From Anaerofustis butyriciformans (GTDB lineage Bacteria > Bacillota > Clostridia > Eubacteriales > Anaerofustaceae), in the NCBI RefSeq assembly GCF_036289385.1, contig NZ_JAYFFH010000008.1:36031-100030 (forward strand): DNA of 64,000 bases, given 5' to 3'. Positions 15,170-24,480 of the stretch are shown piece by piece. The position numbers were made by a program, and so were the translations under genes. The notes under the pieces are model-generated. The model ran no database searches, was not told the origin of the DNA, and worked only from the letters and a program-made list of their open reading frames with translations. The first letter of the stretch is position 1, and each line of letters begins with the position of its first letter.

Positions 15170-17432
15170 TGTTTCTTACCTCCTCTTCTGATAATTGAGA
15201 TAAGGCTATTTCTTTATATACTTCACAATTTTGCATTAATTCTTTATGTGTGCCTTTTCCTACGATTTCTCCATCGTCAAGTACTATTATCTGCTCAGCA
15301 TGCATAATTGTGCTAATTCTTTGAGCAACTATAATTATCGTAGCATCTGATAATTCTTTATTTATTGCACTACGAAGATTTTTATCTGTTTTGAAATCAA
15401 GGGCAGAGAAACTATCATCAAAAATGTATATTTCAGCATTTTTTACAATTGCTCTTGCTATTGATAATCTTTGTCTTTGACCTCCTGAAACGTTGGTTCC
15501 TCCTGATGCAATTTCCGTTTCAAAACCATCCGGTTTTTCTTTTATAAATTTACTTGCTTGCGCAATGTCACAAGCTTTCCATAATTCCTCATCTGTTGCA
15601 TTTTCTTTTCCATATTCAAGATTGGATCTTATTGTTCCTTTAAATAAGACTCCTTTTTGAGGAATGTATCCTATTTTATCTCTTAAATGTGTTTGGTTAA
15701 TATCTTTTATGTTTACTCCGTCAACTAGTATTTCACCTTTACTTGCTTCAAAAAGTCTTGGTATTAATTGTACAAGAGTTGATTTACCGCTTCCCGTAGA
15801 ACCTACAATAGCAGTAGTTTCACCTTTATTAGCGGTAAAGTCTATATTGTGAAGCACATATTCACTAGCACCCGGATAAGCGAAAGAAACGTTTTTAAAT
15901 TCAACAACTCCTTTTTTGTTATCATCAAAAGGTTTTTCTTCCTTAGGGTCTTTTAGTTCTAAAGGTGTTTGTAAAACTTCATTTATTCTGTTAGCAGAAA
16001 CACTAGCTCTTGGAACCATGATAAACATCATTGAAATCATTAAGAACGCCATAATTATTTGCATTGCGTATTGAATAAATGCCATCATATCTCCAACTTG
16101 AAGAGTACTTGCTTCTATTTGGTTTGCACCAACCCAAACAATAAGAAGTTGTACAAGGTTCATAACTAGCATCATAAATGGCATTAAGAACATCATGAAT
16201 CTATTAACAAATAAGTTATTTTTTGTTAAAGTTTTATTTGTTTCATCAAATCTTTTTTCTTCAAAATCTTCTGTTCCAAAGGCTCTTATAACCATAAGTC
16301 CTGATAAATTTTCTCTTGCAACAAGGTTTAATTTATCTGTTAATTTTTGTATTTTCTTAAATCTTGGAAGTACAACGCTGAAAGCTATCATCATAAATCC
16401 TAAAATAACTATTACTGCAAGAAGAATTATCCAACTCATTGATGTACTGGAGCTAAGAGCTTTCATTATTGCAATAACTCCCATTATAGGAGCATAACAT
16501 AATATTCTAAGTCCCATTACTATAAGCATTTGAATTTGTGTAATATCGTTTGTGGTTCTTGTGATAAGAGAAGATACCGCAAATTTATTAAATTCTACAT
16601 TAGAGAAACTTTCTACTTTTGCAAAAACATCTTTTCGAAGTGTTCTTGCAACTCCTGCTGCAGTTCTTGATGCAAGGAAACCTACTAAAATAGCACAAAC
16701 AGCAGATACAAGAGCAATTAGAAGCATTTTAACGCCAATATTGATAATATATGATGATTGAACATCTTCAAGGTTTAATCCTATTTGTTGATACTCACCT
16801 TTTATATAAGTACAAGCAATTTGAGATATACTTGTTTCGGGAATGTTGTCAAGTTGAGAGTTTATTTTATTTAAAAATTCATCTCTATTTTCTTTTGGCA
16901 TGTTCTTTATTATAGAAAACATATCGGTATTACTTGACATCATTAAACTCATATCAGCTGTTTTATTGTCACCTTCTTTTGTATCGATATCAAATAAATT
17001 TTGTTTTTGCATATTTTCAGGGTTATCAATAAAACTTACGATAATTTCACTTTTCCCAACTGCTAAATCTAATGAATCAATAACATCTTTGTTTGCATCA
17101 TCTTTAAGAATATATACATTTTCTTTTTCAAGGATAGGGTATTCTTCCTTATATTCTTCATAATCATTATTTTCTTTTGTAACTTTTGAATAAATGCTGT
17201 CAAGTTGTTGTTGTTCATTTTCTTCTAAGAAAAATTTAACTTTTTCATATTCATTTTCTCTTATTACATTTGGAAGGTTGTTCTCAATGCCACCGTTTTG
17301 TATTCCGTAGTCTACTATCTTAGACATATAATCAGGTAGAGATAGTTCGCAATTTGCCTGTATTAATAGAAATACAATTGAAAAAATAATAGAGAAAATA
17401 AATGGTTTTAAATATTTTCTTAATTTAATCAT
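15162..17432 (-). CDS. ABC exporter half-transporter with degenerate site and long external loop
   Basis: A 756-residue fused permease-ATPase. The ATPase has GSTGSGKST, the canonical signature VSGGQRQR and a Walker B of YIFDDSFSALD in which aspartate replaces the catalytic glutamate, the mark of the degenerate subunit. Between helix 1 (about residues 10-30) and helix 2 (about 235-255) lies a soluble, lysine/glutamate-rich segment of about 200 residues, predicted to face outward. This explains why it is about 150 residues longer than its partner. It overlaps marR by 1 nt and the partner by 8 nt. Substrate unknown, probably a drug or lipid. Confidence 0.92.
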   Translation of the reverse strand: MIKLRKYLKPFIFSIIFSIVFLLIQANCELSLPDYMSKIVDYGIQNGGIENNLPNVIRENEYEKVKFFLEENEQQQLDSIYSKVTKENNDYEEYKEEYPILEKENVYILKDDANKDVIDSLDLAVGKSEIIVSFIDNPENMQKQNLFDIDTKEGDNKTADMSLMMSSNTDMFSIIKNMPKENRDEFLNKINSQLDNIPETSISQIACTYIKGEYQQIGLNLEDVQSSYIINIGVKMLLIALVSAVCAILVGFLASRTAAGVARTLRKDVFAKVESFSNVEFNKFAVSSLITRTTNDITQIQMLIVMGLRILCYAPIMGVIAIMKALSSSTSMSWIILLAVIVILGFMMIAFSVVLPRFKKIQKLTDKLNLVARENLSGLMVIRAFGTEDFEEKRFDETNKTLTKNNLFVNRFMMFLMPFMMLVMNLVQLLIVWVGANQIEASTLQVGDMMAFIQYAMQIIMAFLMISMMFIMVPRASVSANRINEVLQTPLELKDPKEEKPFDDNKKGVVEFKNVSFAYPGASEYVLHNIDFTANKGETTAIVGSTGSGKSTLVQLIPRLFEASKGEILVDGVNIKDINQTHLRDKIGYIPQKGVLFKGTIRSNLEYGKENATDEELWKACDIAQASKFIKEKPDGFETEIASGGTNVSGGQRQRLSIARAIVKNAEIYIFDDSFSALDFKTDKNLRSAINKELSDATIIIVAQRISTIMHAEQIIVLDDGEIVGKGTHKELMQNCEVYKEIALSQLSEEEVRNNG

Positions 17433-17902
17433 TACAGGTCATTTCCTTTCTGGTTATTTTTGGATATTTCTACTATTTCTTTAAAAATATCCGTAAGTTG
17501 ATTTACTTTTTCTTTCCCTAATTTTTCGATAATATCCATAAGTTCACTGAATTTGGATTCAAAAGTATCATTAAACATTTTTTTCCCTTTTGGTGTTATT
17601 TCTACTTTGAATTTTCTTCTGTCTTTTTCATCCATTATCCTTACTACATAACCTTTTTTTTCAAGGCTGTTTAACGTTTGTGTGACCGCCGGTCTTGATA
17701 ATTTAGTCTTTTCGCTTATTGTTGAAGGTAAAACACTGTCGATATTTTTTTCTTTCTTTTGTTTAATTAAAAAAGCGAGAAGGAAAAATTCAGATTTCGG
17801 GAGTTTAATGTCACATTCCGCTTTTGAACCTAAGATTTTACCGATAGAGTGCAGATAATAAATAAATTCTTTGATTTCTTTTTTTTCAATTTTATCATGC
17901 AT
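17432..17902 (-). CDS. MarR-family transcriptional regulator
   Basis: A 156-residue winged-helix regulator. The DNA-binding core is about residues 40-110: LPSTISEKTKLSRPAVTQTLNS followed by the wing KKGYVVRIMDEKDRRKFKVE. It is the first gene of an operon with two ABC half-transporters, the usual layout for a MarR sensor controlling an exporter. Its promoter overlaps repeated GTTGCTTAAT boxes, which I infer are its own operators. The inducer is unknown. Confidence 0.9.
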   Translation of the reverse strand: MHDKIEKKEIKEFIYYLHSIGKILGSKAECDIKLPKSEFFLLAFLIKQKKEKNIDSVLPSTISEKTKLSRPAVTQTLNSLEKKGYVVRIMDEKDRRKFKVEITPKGKKMFNDTFESKFSELMDIIEKLGKEKVNQLTDIFKEIVEISKNNQKGNDL

Positions 17903-17928
17903 TTCTTTATCCTCTCTAAAACAAAAAA

Positions 17929-17970
17929 AGCAACAAATAGTTAAGTTGCTTAATTATTTTGTTGCTTAAT
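17929..17970 (-). promoter_or_regulatory. Candidate MarR operator boxes
   Basis: Two direct copies of GTTGCTTAAT (17945-17954, 17961-17970) spaced 16 bp apart, plus an inverted AGCAAC (17929-17934) that pairs with the first copy. The boxes sit from the -10 element to just after the transcription start, ideal for repression. Confidence 0.65.
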
Positions 17971-17997
17971 TATATTACTGAGATGTTTATATGTCAA
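17969..17997 (-). promoter_or_regulatory. Promoter of the marR-ABC operon
   Basis: On the minus strand TTGACA (17992-17997), a 17-nt spacer and TATAAT (17969-17974) form a perfect consensus promoter. It is independent of folC upstream. Confidence 0.85.
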
Positions 17998-18022
17998 TAT
18001 AAAAATTTTTTTTAATTAAATT

Positions 18023-19324
18023 TTAATAATTTGCATGTCTAAGTAAAGTTCTTATTTCTCCTATAAGGTATAAGGATCCTACAAATGCATATATATATTC
18101 ACTATCTTTTTCTATTAACTCAATTGATTTTGCCGTATCTGTGATATAGGATACATGGGCATTTTTATCAATTTGTTTTATTTTTTCATACATATCTTTG
18201 CTTGAAAAAGCACGATTGTTATTTGGTGTTAAAGTATAAATTTTTTCTGCCTTTGGCAAAAGTTTTTTTAACGAACTGTCTATATCTTTATCTGCAAGCA
18301 TACCAAAAAATAATATTATTTTCTTATCTTTAAAATAAAGGTTTAAGTTGTTTACAAAACTTTCAATGCCTTCTTTATTATGCCCTCCATCTAATATTAT
18401 TATTGGATTTTTGGAGAAAATTTCAAATCTTCCATTAAAATGTATATTTTCTAATGCAGTTAGTATATCTTCTTTTTTTATTTTATATCCAAGTGAATAA
18501 AGTACTTCCAAAGTTTGTAAAACCGTTAATGCATTATAAACTTGATTTTTACCAAGTAAAGAAAGTTTAAATTCATTTATACTAAAAGGATTTGTTTTTC
18601 TATATTTTATTTTGCTTCCGTCAAAACTGATTTCTATTAATTCAATATCTTCTTTTTTAGGTAAATAAAAAGATGCATTTTTTTCTTTTGATATTTTTAT
18701 AAGTTCATCTACAGCTTCTTTATCAGAAGGATATATTACGACATTTGAATTTGTTTTTATGATTCCTCCTTTTTCGTATGCAATCTTTTTTAAAGTATTA
18801 CCAAGTTGTTCAACATGGTCAAAACTTATTGATGCAATAACGCTTATTAGAGGATTATTTACAACGTTTGTAGCATCTAATCTACCTCCAAGCCCTACTT
18901 CAAGTATAACTATATCAACATCTTTTTCTTTGAAGTAAAGTAGTGCAGCTGCAGTTATTATTTCAAATTCTGTAGGATGAGGAAAATTATTTTTTATCAT
19001 TATATCTATTTTATCTTTAACTACTGATACGTAATATGCTATATCCTCATTTGAAATATCTATACCGTTTATTTTTATTCTTTCATTAAACTTTTCCAAA
19101 AAAGGTGAAGTGTATAGACCTGTTTTGTATCCGGACTTTGATAAAACAGCATTTAACATTGTTGAAATAGAGCCTTTTCCGTTTGTTCCTGCTATGTGAA
19201 TTACCTTTAAATCATCTTGAGGGTTTCCTATAAGCCTAAGTAATTCATTGATATTATCAAGACCAAGTACAGATCCGAATTTATTTGTAGAATGTATAAA
19301 ATTTATTGCTTGTTCGTAGTTCAA
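18023..19324 (-). CDS. folC: Folylpolyglutamate/dihydrofolate synthase
   Basis: A 433-residue Mur-ligase-family enzyme with the P-loop GTNGKGSIS near residue 46, TGLYTSPFLEKFNERI, the LEVGLGGRLDATN magnesium-binding segment and FNGRFEIF / ILDGGHNKEGI in the C-terminal half. It adds glutamate to folates. The start is a TTG (19322-19324) after AAGGAG, giving the expected N-terminus. A 5-formyl-THF cyclo-ligase lies further along (31040-31582), also folate metabolism but not in the same operon. Confidence 0.93.
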   Translation of the reverse strand: MNYEQAINFIHSTNKFGSVLGLDNINELLRLIGNPQDDLKVIHIAGTNGKGSISTMLNAVLSKSGYKTGLYTSPFLEKFNERIKINGIDISNEDIAYYVSVVKDKIDIMIKNNFPHPTEFEIITAAALLYFKEKDVDIVILEVGLGGRLDATNVVNNPLISVIASISFDHVEQLGNTLKKIAYEKGGIIKTNSNVVIYPSDKEAVDELIKISKEKNASFYLPKKEDIELIEISFDGSKIKYRKTNPFSINEFKLSLLGKNQVYNALTVLQTLEVLYSLGYKIKKEDILTALENIHFNGRFEIFSKNPIIILDGGHNKEGIESFVNNLNLYFKDKKIILFFGMLADKDIDSSLKKLLPKAEKIYTLTPNNNRAFSSKDMYEKIKQIDKNAHVSYITDTAKSIELIEKDSEYIYAFVGSLYLIGEIRTLLRHANY

Positions 19325-19433
19325 TTTGTATCTCCTTAATATAAAAACTTGATTAAAATTATATCATATTTTTGAAAAAAATCGGGAGTAATATATAATA
19401 TTTTGAAATATTCAGAAAATTGTATCATTTTAC

Positions 19434-19462
19434 TTGACAAAAGAAAATAGTAAGGGTAAGAT
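19434..19462 (+). promoter_or_regulatory. Promoter of the branched-chain amino acid importer
   Basis: TTGACA (19434-19439), a 17-nt spacer and TAAGAT (19457-19462), about 60 nt before the binding-protein gene. Confidence 0.7.
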
Positions 19463-19521
19463 AATAACAATTATTAATATATTTTTATATTAATTAAAAA
19501 AATTAGTTAGGGGTATAGACA

Positions 19522-20688
19522 ATGAAAAAGACAATGAAAAAAGCTGCTGCTTTACTTTTGTCTGCAACAATGCTTGTAGGATTTAGTGCATGTGGAGGAA
19601 GCAGCGCAGAAAATTCAGACACAATTAAAATAGGGGTTAACTATGAATTGTCAGGTGACGTTGCAACATACGGACAATCTTGTACAAAAGGCATTGAAAT
19701 GGCCGTTAATGAAGTAAACGAAGCTGGCGGAATAAATGGTAAAAAAGTTGAAATTGTTAAAATTGATAACAAATCAGATAACAATGAAGCTATGAGTGCT
19801 GCTACAAAACTTGCAAGTAAAGAAGGCGTAAGTGTTATGATTGGACCTGCTACTTCAGGTGCTTTCAAAGCAACAATCGCAGCTGCAAATCAATATAAAG
19901 TTCCTGCAATTACATGTTCAGGTACATCAGATGATATTACAGTAGATTCAAACGGAAATGTACAAGAGTACATATTTAGATTATGTTATACAGACTCATT
20001 ACAAGGTAGTAAAATGGCTGAATTTGCAACTAAAAAATTAAATGCAAAATCAGCAATCGTTTTAGCTGATACATCAAATGATTATTCAAACGGACTTGCA
20101 AAAGCATTTGAATCAGAATTTAAAGCAAACGGAGGAACAATCGTATCAACAGAAACATTTACAGCTCAAGATAAAGATTTCTCTCCTGTACTTACAAAAA
20201 TCAAAGATAAAAAAGCTGATGTAATCTACTTACCAGGTTATTACACAGAATGTTCTTTAATTATTAAACAAGCAAGAGAATTAGGTATTGATTTACCAAT
20301 CTTAGGCGGTGACGGATATGACTCTCCAACAATGCTTGAAACAGCAGGTAAAGATGCACTTAAAAATGTATACTTTACAAACCATTATGCAGTAGATGAT
20401 GAATCAGAAGTTGTTCAAAACTTCGTAAAAGCTTATAAAGCTGCAAATAATGATGAAAATCCTGGTGCTTTTGAAACATTAGGATATGATGCAGGTAAAC
20501 TTGCTTGTGATGCAATCGCTAGAGCAGGAAGTGCTGATCCTCAAAAAGTTGCTGAAGCTTTAGCTGCAACAAAAGATTTCCAAGCTGTAACAGGTACTCT
20601 AAGCATTGATGAAAAACATAACCCTGTAAAAGAAACAGTAGTACTTGAATTTAAAGATGGAAATGCTGTATTTAATACAAAACTTTAA
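19522..20688 (+). CDS. Branched-chain amino acid ABC transporter, binding lipoprotein
   Basis: A 388-residue type I periplasmic-binding-fold protein. A lipoprotein signal ends in the lipobox FSAC at about residues 23-26, so the mature protein is anchored outside the membrane. The start of the mature fold, IKIGVNYELSGDVATYGQ, and GPATSGAFKATIAAANQYKV are typical of LivJ/LivK proteins. It captures leucine, isoleucine, valine or related ligands for the permease genes that follow. A strong hairpin separates it from livH, probably allowing higher expression. Confidence 0.92.
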   Translation: MKKTMKKAAALLLSATMLVGFSACGGSSAENSDTIKIGVNYELSGDVATYGQSCTKGIEMAVNEVNEAGGINGKKVEIVKIDNKSDNNEAMSAATKLASKEGVSVMIGPATSGAFKATIAAANQYKVPAITCSGTSDDITVDSNGNVQEYIFRLCYTDSLQGSKMAEFATKKLNAKSAIVLADTSNDYSNGLAKAFESEFKANGGTIVSTETFTAQDKDFSPVLTKIKDKKADVIYLPGYYTECSLIIKQARELGIDLPILGGDGYDSPTMLETAGKDALKNVYFTNHYAVDDESEVVQNFVKAYKAANNDENPGAFETLGYDAGKLACDAIARAGSADPQKVAEALAATKDFQAVTGTLSIDEKHNPVKETVVLEFKDGNAVFNTKL

Positions 20689-20733
20689 TTGAATAAAATA
20701 TTTGAAATTTATTAACAAATAAAATAAATTTTG

Positions 20734-20764
20734 GTAAAGTGGTGAGAAAAACTCACCACTTTAC
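20734..20764 (+). promoter_or_regulatory. Intercistronic stem-loop between binding protein and livH
   Basis: Arms 20734-20746 and 20752-20764 form a perfect 13-bp GC-containing stem with an AAAAA loop. No T run follows, so it is probably an mRNA 3'-end stabiliser or partial attenuator, not a full terminator. Confidence 0.7.
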
Positions 20765-20856
20765 TGCAGTTTTAAGGATATGATTAAAACAATATATGAA
20801 TATAATATGGTTTTAACAATATTTTTAAAATAATAAAGATACTGGGGGTACATAAT

Positions 20857-21735
20857 TTGGAACAATTTATTCAGCAAATTATCAATGGGATTTCCATTGG
20901 TAGTATTTATGCCTTGATTGCGCTTGGATATACTATGGTTTACGGAATTATAAACCTTATTAACTTTGCGCATGGAGATATTTTAATGATAGGAGGATAT
21001 GTAGGATTTTTCTGTTCATATACGCTAGGAATAGGCTTTATACCTGCAACTATTATTGCAGTTATAATTTGTTCTATACTTGGAGTTGTAATTGAAAGAG
21101 TTGCATATAGACCACTAAGACATGCACCAAGAATTACGCTTCTTATTACAGCTATTGGTGTAAGTTTCTTGCTTGAATATGCAATGATGTATTTTGTAGG
21201 TCCAGATGTTAGAACATATCCTTCAGGATTTTTTGGACTTGGTTACATTAATTTAGGTGGAATTTCAATTCCAAGTGACAAATTAATGGTTACATTGATT
21301 ACACTAGTATTAATGGTTTTATTACAGTTATTAATTAGTAAGACAAAAATAGGTAAATCAATGAGAGCTGTTTCATCTGATCCAGATGCTGCTCAATTAA
21401 TGGGTGTAAGTGTAGATAAAGCAATTTCATTCACATTCCTTATTGGTTCTGCTTTAGCAGCTGTTGCCGGTGTAATGTATGGTGCTATGTTTACTGTAAA
21501 TCCATTATCAGGTATGACACCTGGTTTAAAAGCTTTTATCGCTGCCGTATTTGGTGGTATAGGAAGTATACCGGGAGCTATCGTTGGTGGTGTATCACTT
21601 GGACTAATTGAAACTTTGGTTAGTGGTTATCTTTCAAGTGCATATAAAGATGCGGTTGCCTTCGCAATCCTTATAATTATTCTTATTGTTAAACCATCAG
21701 GTTTACTTGGAAAGAATAGAAAGGAAAAAGTATAG
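20857..21735 (+). CDS. livH: Branched-chain amino acid ABC permease LivH
   Basis: A 292-residue permease with about eight membrane helices. The N-terminal INGISIGSIYALIALGYTMV and INFAHGDILMIGGYVG are hallmark LivH segments. The C-terminal AFIAAVFGGIGSIPGAIVGG contains the ATPase-contact loop. It starts at TTG (20857) after GGGGG and lies 15 nt before livM. Confidence 0.93.
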   Translation: MEQFIQQIINGISIGSIYALIALGYTMVYGIINLINFAHGDILMIGGYVGFFCSYTLGIGFIPATIIAVIICSILGVVIERVAYRPLRHAPRITLLITAIGVSFLLEYAMMYFVGPDVRTYPSGFFGLGYINLGGISIPSDKLMVTLITLVLMVLLQLLISKTKIGKSMRAVSSDPDAAQLMGVSVDKAISFTFLIGSALAAVAGVMYGAMFTVNPLSGMTPGLKAFIAAVFGGIGSIPGAIVGGVSLGLIETLVSGYLSSAYKDAVAFAILIIILIVKPSGLLGKNRKEKV

Positions 21736-21750
21736 GAGGTAACGTTTAAT

Positions 21751-22776
21751 ATGAAAAAGATTTTAGATATGTTTAAAAAGCAAGATCCAAGTAAGATACT
21801 TGGACTAAAAGGGAATATTCCTACTGTAATAGCTTTTGTTGCTGCATATATAATAATAAAGTTATTCATTTTTGTTGGAATTATTTCTCCATTCTATGAA
21901 ACTATTGTATTAAAACTTTGTATAGATATTATTTTAGCCCTTGGTCTAAACTTAATTACAGGTATTACAGGACAGTTCTCATTAGGGCATGCGGGATTTA
22001 TGGCAATAGGTGCATATACAAGTGCTCTTATGACTCTTAGAATGTCAGATAGCATTGTTATGGTTATCCTTGCGTTAATTTTAGGTGGAATTTTATCAGG
22101 ATTTTTAGGATTTTTAATTGGTATTCCAACTCTTCGTTTAAGAGGTGACTACCTTGCAATTGCTACATTAGGTCTTGGTGAAATTATCAGAATTGTTATT
22201 CAAAACGTAGACCAAACTATCCTTGGTGGAGCTGCCGGATTATCTTCAATCCCTTTATATTCTTCACTTGAAGTATGTTTTATATGTATGTTTATTTGTT
22301 ATTTTGTAATAACAAATGTTTTAAAATCATCATATGGTAGAGCATGTGTATCTGTAAGAGAAGATGAAATAGCTGCTGAATCAATGGGTGTAAATGTAAC
22401 TAAAGCAAAAATTCTTGCTTTTATTATAGGAACATTCTTTGCAGGTGTTGCGGGAGCATTATATTCAGGTTATGTAGGCGTTATTCAACCAAAGAACTTT
22501 GGTTTCATGAAGTCAATTGATATTTTAATGATTGTTGTACTTGGCGGACTAGGAAATATTAATGGAACAATTATTGCAGCATTTGTTTTAAATATTATTT
22601 CTTTTGCTCTTCAAGACTTCTCAGAAATCAGAATGATTTTATATGCGATTATGTTAATTGCCATAATGCTTATTAAATCAGGTGAAACTCCTTTCTTTGT
22701 TAAATTAAGAGAAATGTTTTCTGTTGAAAAGTTTAAAAATAAAATAAGAAAGAATAAAGATGTAGTGGGGGAATAG
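21751..22776 (+). CDS. livM: Branched-chain amino acid ABC permease LivM
   Basis: A 341-residue permease. LGLNLITGITGQFSLGHAGF and GDYLAIATLGLGEIIRI are family signatures, and LGGLGNINGTIIAAFVLNI is the coupling region. The C-terminus carries a lysine-rich cytoplasmic tail. AGGAGG precedes the ATG. It pairs with LivH to form the channel. Confidence 0.93.
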   Translation: MKKILDMFKKQDPSKILGLKGNIPTVIAFVAAYIIIKLFIFVGIISPFYETIVLKLCIDIILALGLNLITGITGQFSLGHAGFMAIGAYTSALMTLRMSDSIVMVILALILGGILSGFLGFLIGIPTLRLRGDYLAIATLGLGEIIRIVIQNVDQTILGGAAGLSSIPLYSSLEVCFICMFICYFVITNVLKSSYGRACVSVREDEIAAESMGVNVTKAKILAFIIGTFFAGVAGALYSGYVGVIQPKNFGFMKSIDILMIVVLGGLGNINGTIIAAFVLNIISFALQDFSEIRMILYAIMLIAIMLIKSGETPFFVKLREMFSVEKFKNKIRKNKDVVGE

Positions 22777-22779
22777 TTT

Positions 22780-23562
22780 ATGGCAATATTAAAAATTGAA
22801 GACTTAAGTAAAAGTTTTGGCGGCTTAAAAGCTGTTTCTCATGTAAATATAAATGTTGAAAAAGGTGAATTAATAGGTCTAATAGGACCTAATGGGGCAG
22901 GAAAAACTACAATATTTAACTTGCTTACAGGTGTGTATACTCCAACATCAGGTAAAATTGAATTAAAAAATGATAAAACTGGAGATACAATTTTAATTAA
23001 CGGTTTAAAACCTTATATAACAAGTAGCTTTGGTATAAGTAGAACTTTCCAAAATATCAGATTGTTTAATGAACTTAGCGTACTTGATAATTTAAGAATT
23101 GCAATGCATAAAAGAGTAAAATATAATATTTTCTCTGCTATTTTTAGAACTAAAGCATACAGAGAATGCGAAACTATTTTTTATGAAAATGCAATGAATA
23201 TTCTTGAGTTTGTTGGTCTTGCAGATAAAAGGGATGAGCTTGCTCAAAATCTTCCTTATGGAGAACAAAGAAAACTTGAAATTGCAAGAGCTGTTGCTAC
23301 CGGTGCAAGTGTAATATTCCTTGATGAACCTGCAGCGGGAATGAACCCAAGTGAAACTGATGAACTTAGAATTTTAATAGAAAATTTAAGAAAAAAATAT
23401 GAATTAACCGTTATTTTAATTGAACATGATATGAAATTCGTTATGGAAATATGCGAAAGAATATATGTTTTAGACTTCGGTACAATTATTGCTGAAGGAA
23501 AACCTGAAGAAATAAAAAATAACGAAAAAGTAATAAAAGCATATTTAGGGGAGGAAGTATAG
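22780..23562 (+). CDS. livG: Branched-chain amino acid ABC ATPase LivG
   Basis: A 260-residue ATPase with GPNGAGKTT (Walker A), PYGEQRKLEIARA (LivG-type signature, replacing LSGGQ) and VIFLDEPAAGMNP (Walker B). The ending IAEGKPEEIKNNEKVIKAYLGEE is typical of the subfamily. It starts 3 nt after livM. Confidence 0.94.
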   Translation: MAILKIEDLSKSFGGLKAVSHVNINVEKGELIGLIGPNGAGKTTIFNLLTGVYTPTSGKIELKNDKTGDTILINGLKPYITSSFGISRTFQNIRLFNELSVLDNLRIAMHKRVKYNIFSAIFRTKAYRECETIFYENAMNILEFVGLADKRDELAQNLPYGEQRKLEIARAVATGASVIFLDEPAAGMNPSETDELRILIENLRKKYELTVILIEHDMKFVMEICERIYVLDFGTIIAEGKPEEIKNNEKVIKAYLGEEV

Positions 23563-23563
23563 A

Positions 23564-24271
23564 ATGTTTTTTAAAATTGAAAATTTAAATGTACATTATG
23601 GTGCTATTCATGCCCTAAAAGATGTTTCTTTAGAAGTTAACGAAGGAGAAATTGTAACTTTAATAGGTTCAAACGGTGCCGGAAAAACATCCACTTTAAG
23701 AACAATATCAGGGCTTGTTCCAAAAACAAGCGGAAATATTGAATTTATGGGAGAGAGCCTCGATAATGTAAAGGCTACTGATATAGTAAAAAGAGGTATT
23801 TCTCATGTTCCTGAAGGAAGAAGAATCTTTGCTGATATGACAGTATATGAAAATCTTGAGATGGGTGCTTATTTAAGAAAAGATAAAGATAATATTAAAA
23901 AAGATATTTTAGAAATATACAATAAGTTTCCAAGACTAAAAGAAAGAAAAAGTCAGCTTGCAGGAACACTTAGTGGTGGAGAACAACAAATGCTTGCTAT
24001 TTCAAGAGCATTGATGTCAAGACCTAAGTTTTTACTTCTTGATGAACCTTCAATGGGACTTGCACCTGTTATCGTTCAAGATATTTTTAAATTGATTAAA
24101 CAAATTAATAAAGAAGGTACCACAATTTTCTTAGTAGAACAAAATGCTAATATGGCACTTTCAATATCAAATAGAGCATATATACTTGAAACAGGTGAAG
24201 TTGTTATGAGCGGTGACGCAAAAGAATTACTTCAATCAGATGATGTAAGAAAAGCATATTTAGGTGGTTAA
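23564..24271 (+). CDS. livF: Branched-chain amino acid ABC ATPase LivF
   Basis: A 235-residue ATPase with GSNGAGKTS (Walker A), LSGGEQQMLAISRALM (signature) and LLLDEPSMGLAPV (Walker B). HVPEGRRIFADMTVYENLEMGAY is diagnostic of LivF. It begins 1 nt after livG and ends the five-gene importer operon. Confidence 0.95.
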   Translation: MFFKIENLNVHYGAIHALKDVSLEVNEGEIVTLIGSNGAGKTSTLRTISGLVPKTSGNIEFMGESLDNVKATDIVKRGISHVPEGRRIFADMTVYENLEMGAYLRKDKDNIKKDILEIYNKFPRLKERKSQLAGTLSGGEQQMLAISRALMSRPKFLLLDEPSMGLAPVIVQDIFKLIKQINKEGTTIFLVEQNANMALSISNRAYILETGEVVMSGDAKELLQSDDVRKAYLGG

Positions 24272-24287
24272 AAAATATATGTAAGAT

Positions 24288-24321
24288 AAACTTCCCATTA
24301 AGGTTTTAATGGGAAGTTTTT
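24288..24321 (+). terminator. Terminator of the liv operon
   Basis: AAACTTCCCATTAA (24288-24301) and TTAATGGGAAGTTT (24306-24319) form a 14-bp stem with a GGTT loop and short T tail. Confidence 0.85.
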
Positions 24322-24395
24322 GCAAATATAAGGTATATTTATTTTGTTAAATTATATAAAAATTCTGAAAATTCTTAATAATTTAGTTTAAATAC

Positions 24396-24424
24396 TTGTA
24401 CTTTTTTGATAAAATTTATATAAT
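24396..24424 (+). promoter_or_regulatory. Promoter of ilvBND
   Basis: TTGTAC (24396-24401), a 17-nt spacer and TATAAT (24419-24424). The leader to ilvB is only about 50 nt, too short for a T-box or a leader-peptide attenuator. Confidence 0.75.
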
Positions 24425-24480
24425 TAAAAAATCAATAAAAAAATAATAATAAATAATTAGATAGAAGAGGATGATGCGAT

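Noticed and set aside
24320..24480. T-box or peptide attenuator before ilvB
   Set aside because: The transcript leader is about 50 nt with no specifier loop, no T-box sequence and no terminator hairpin.
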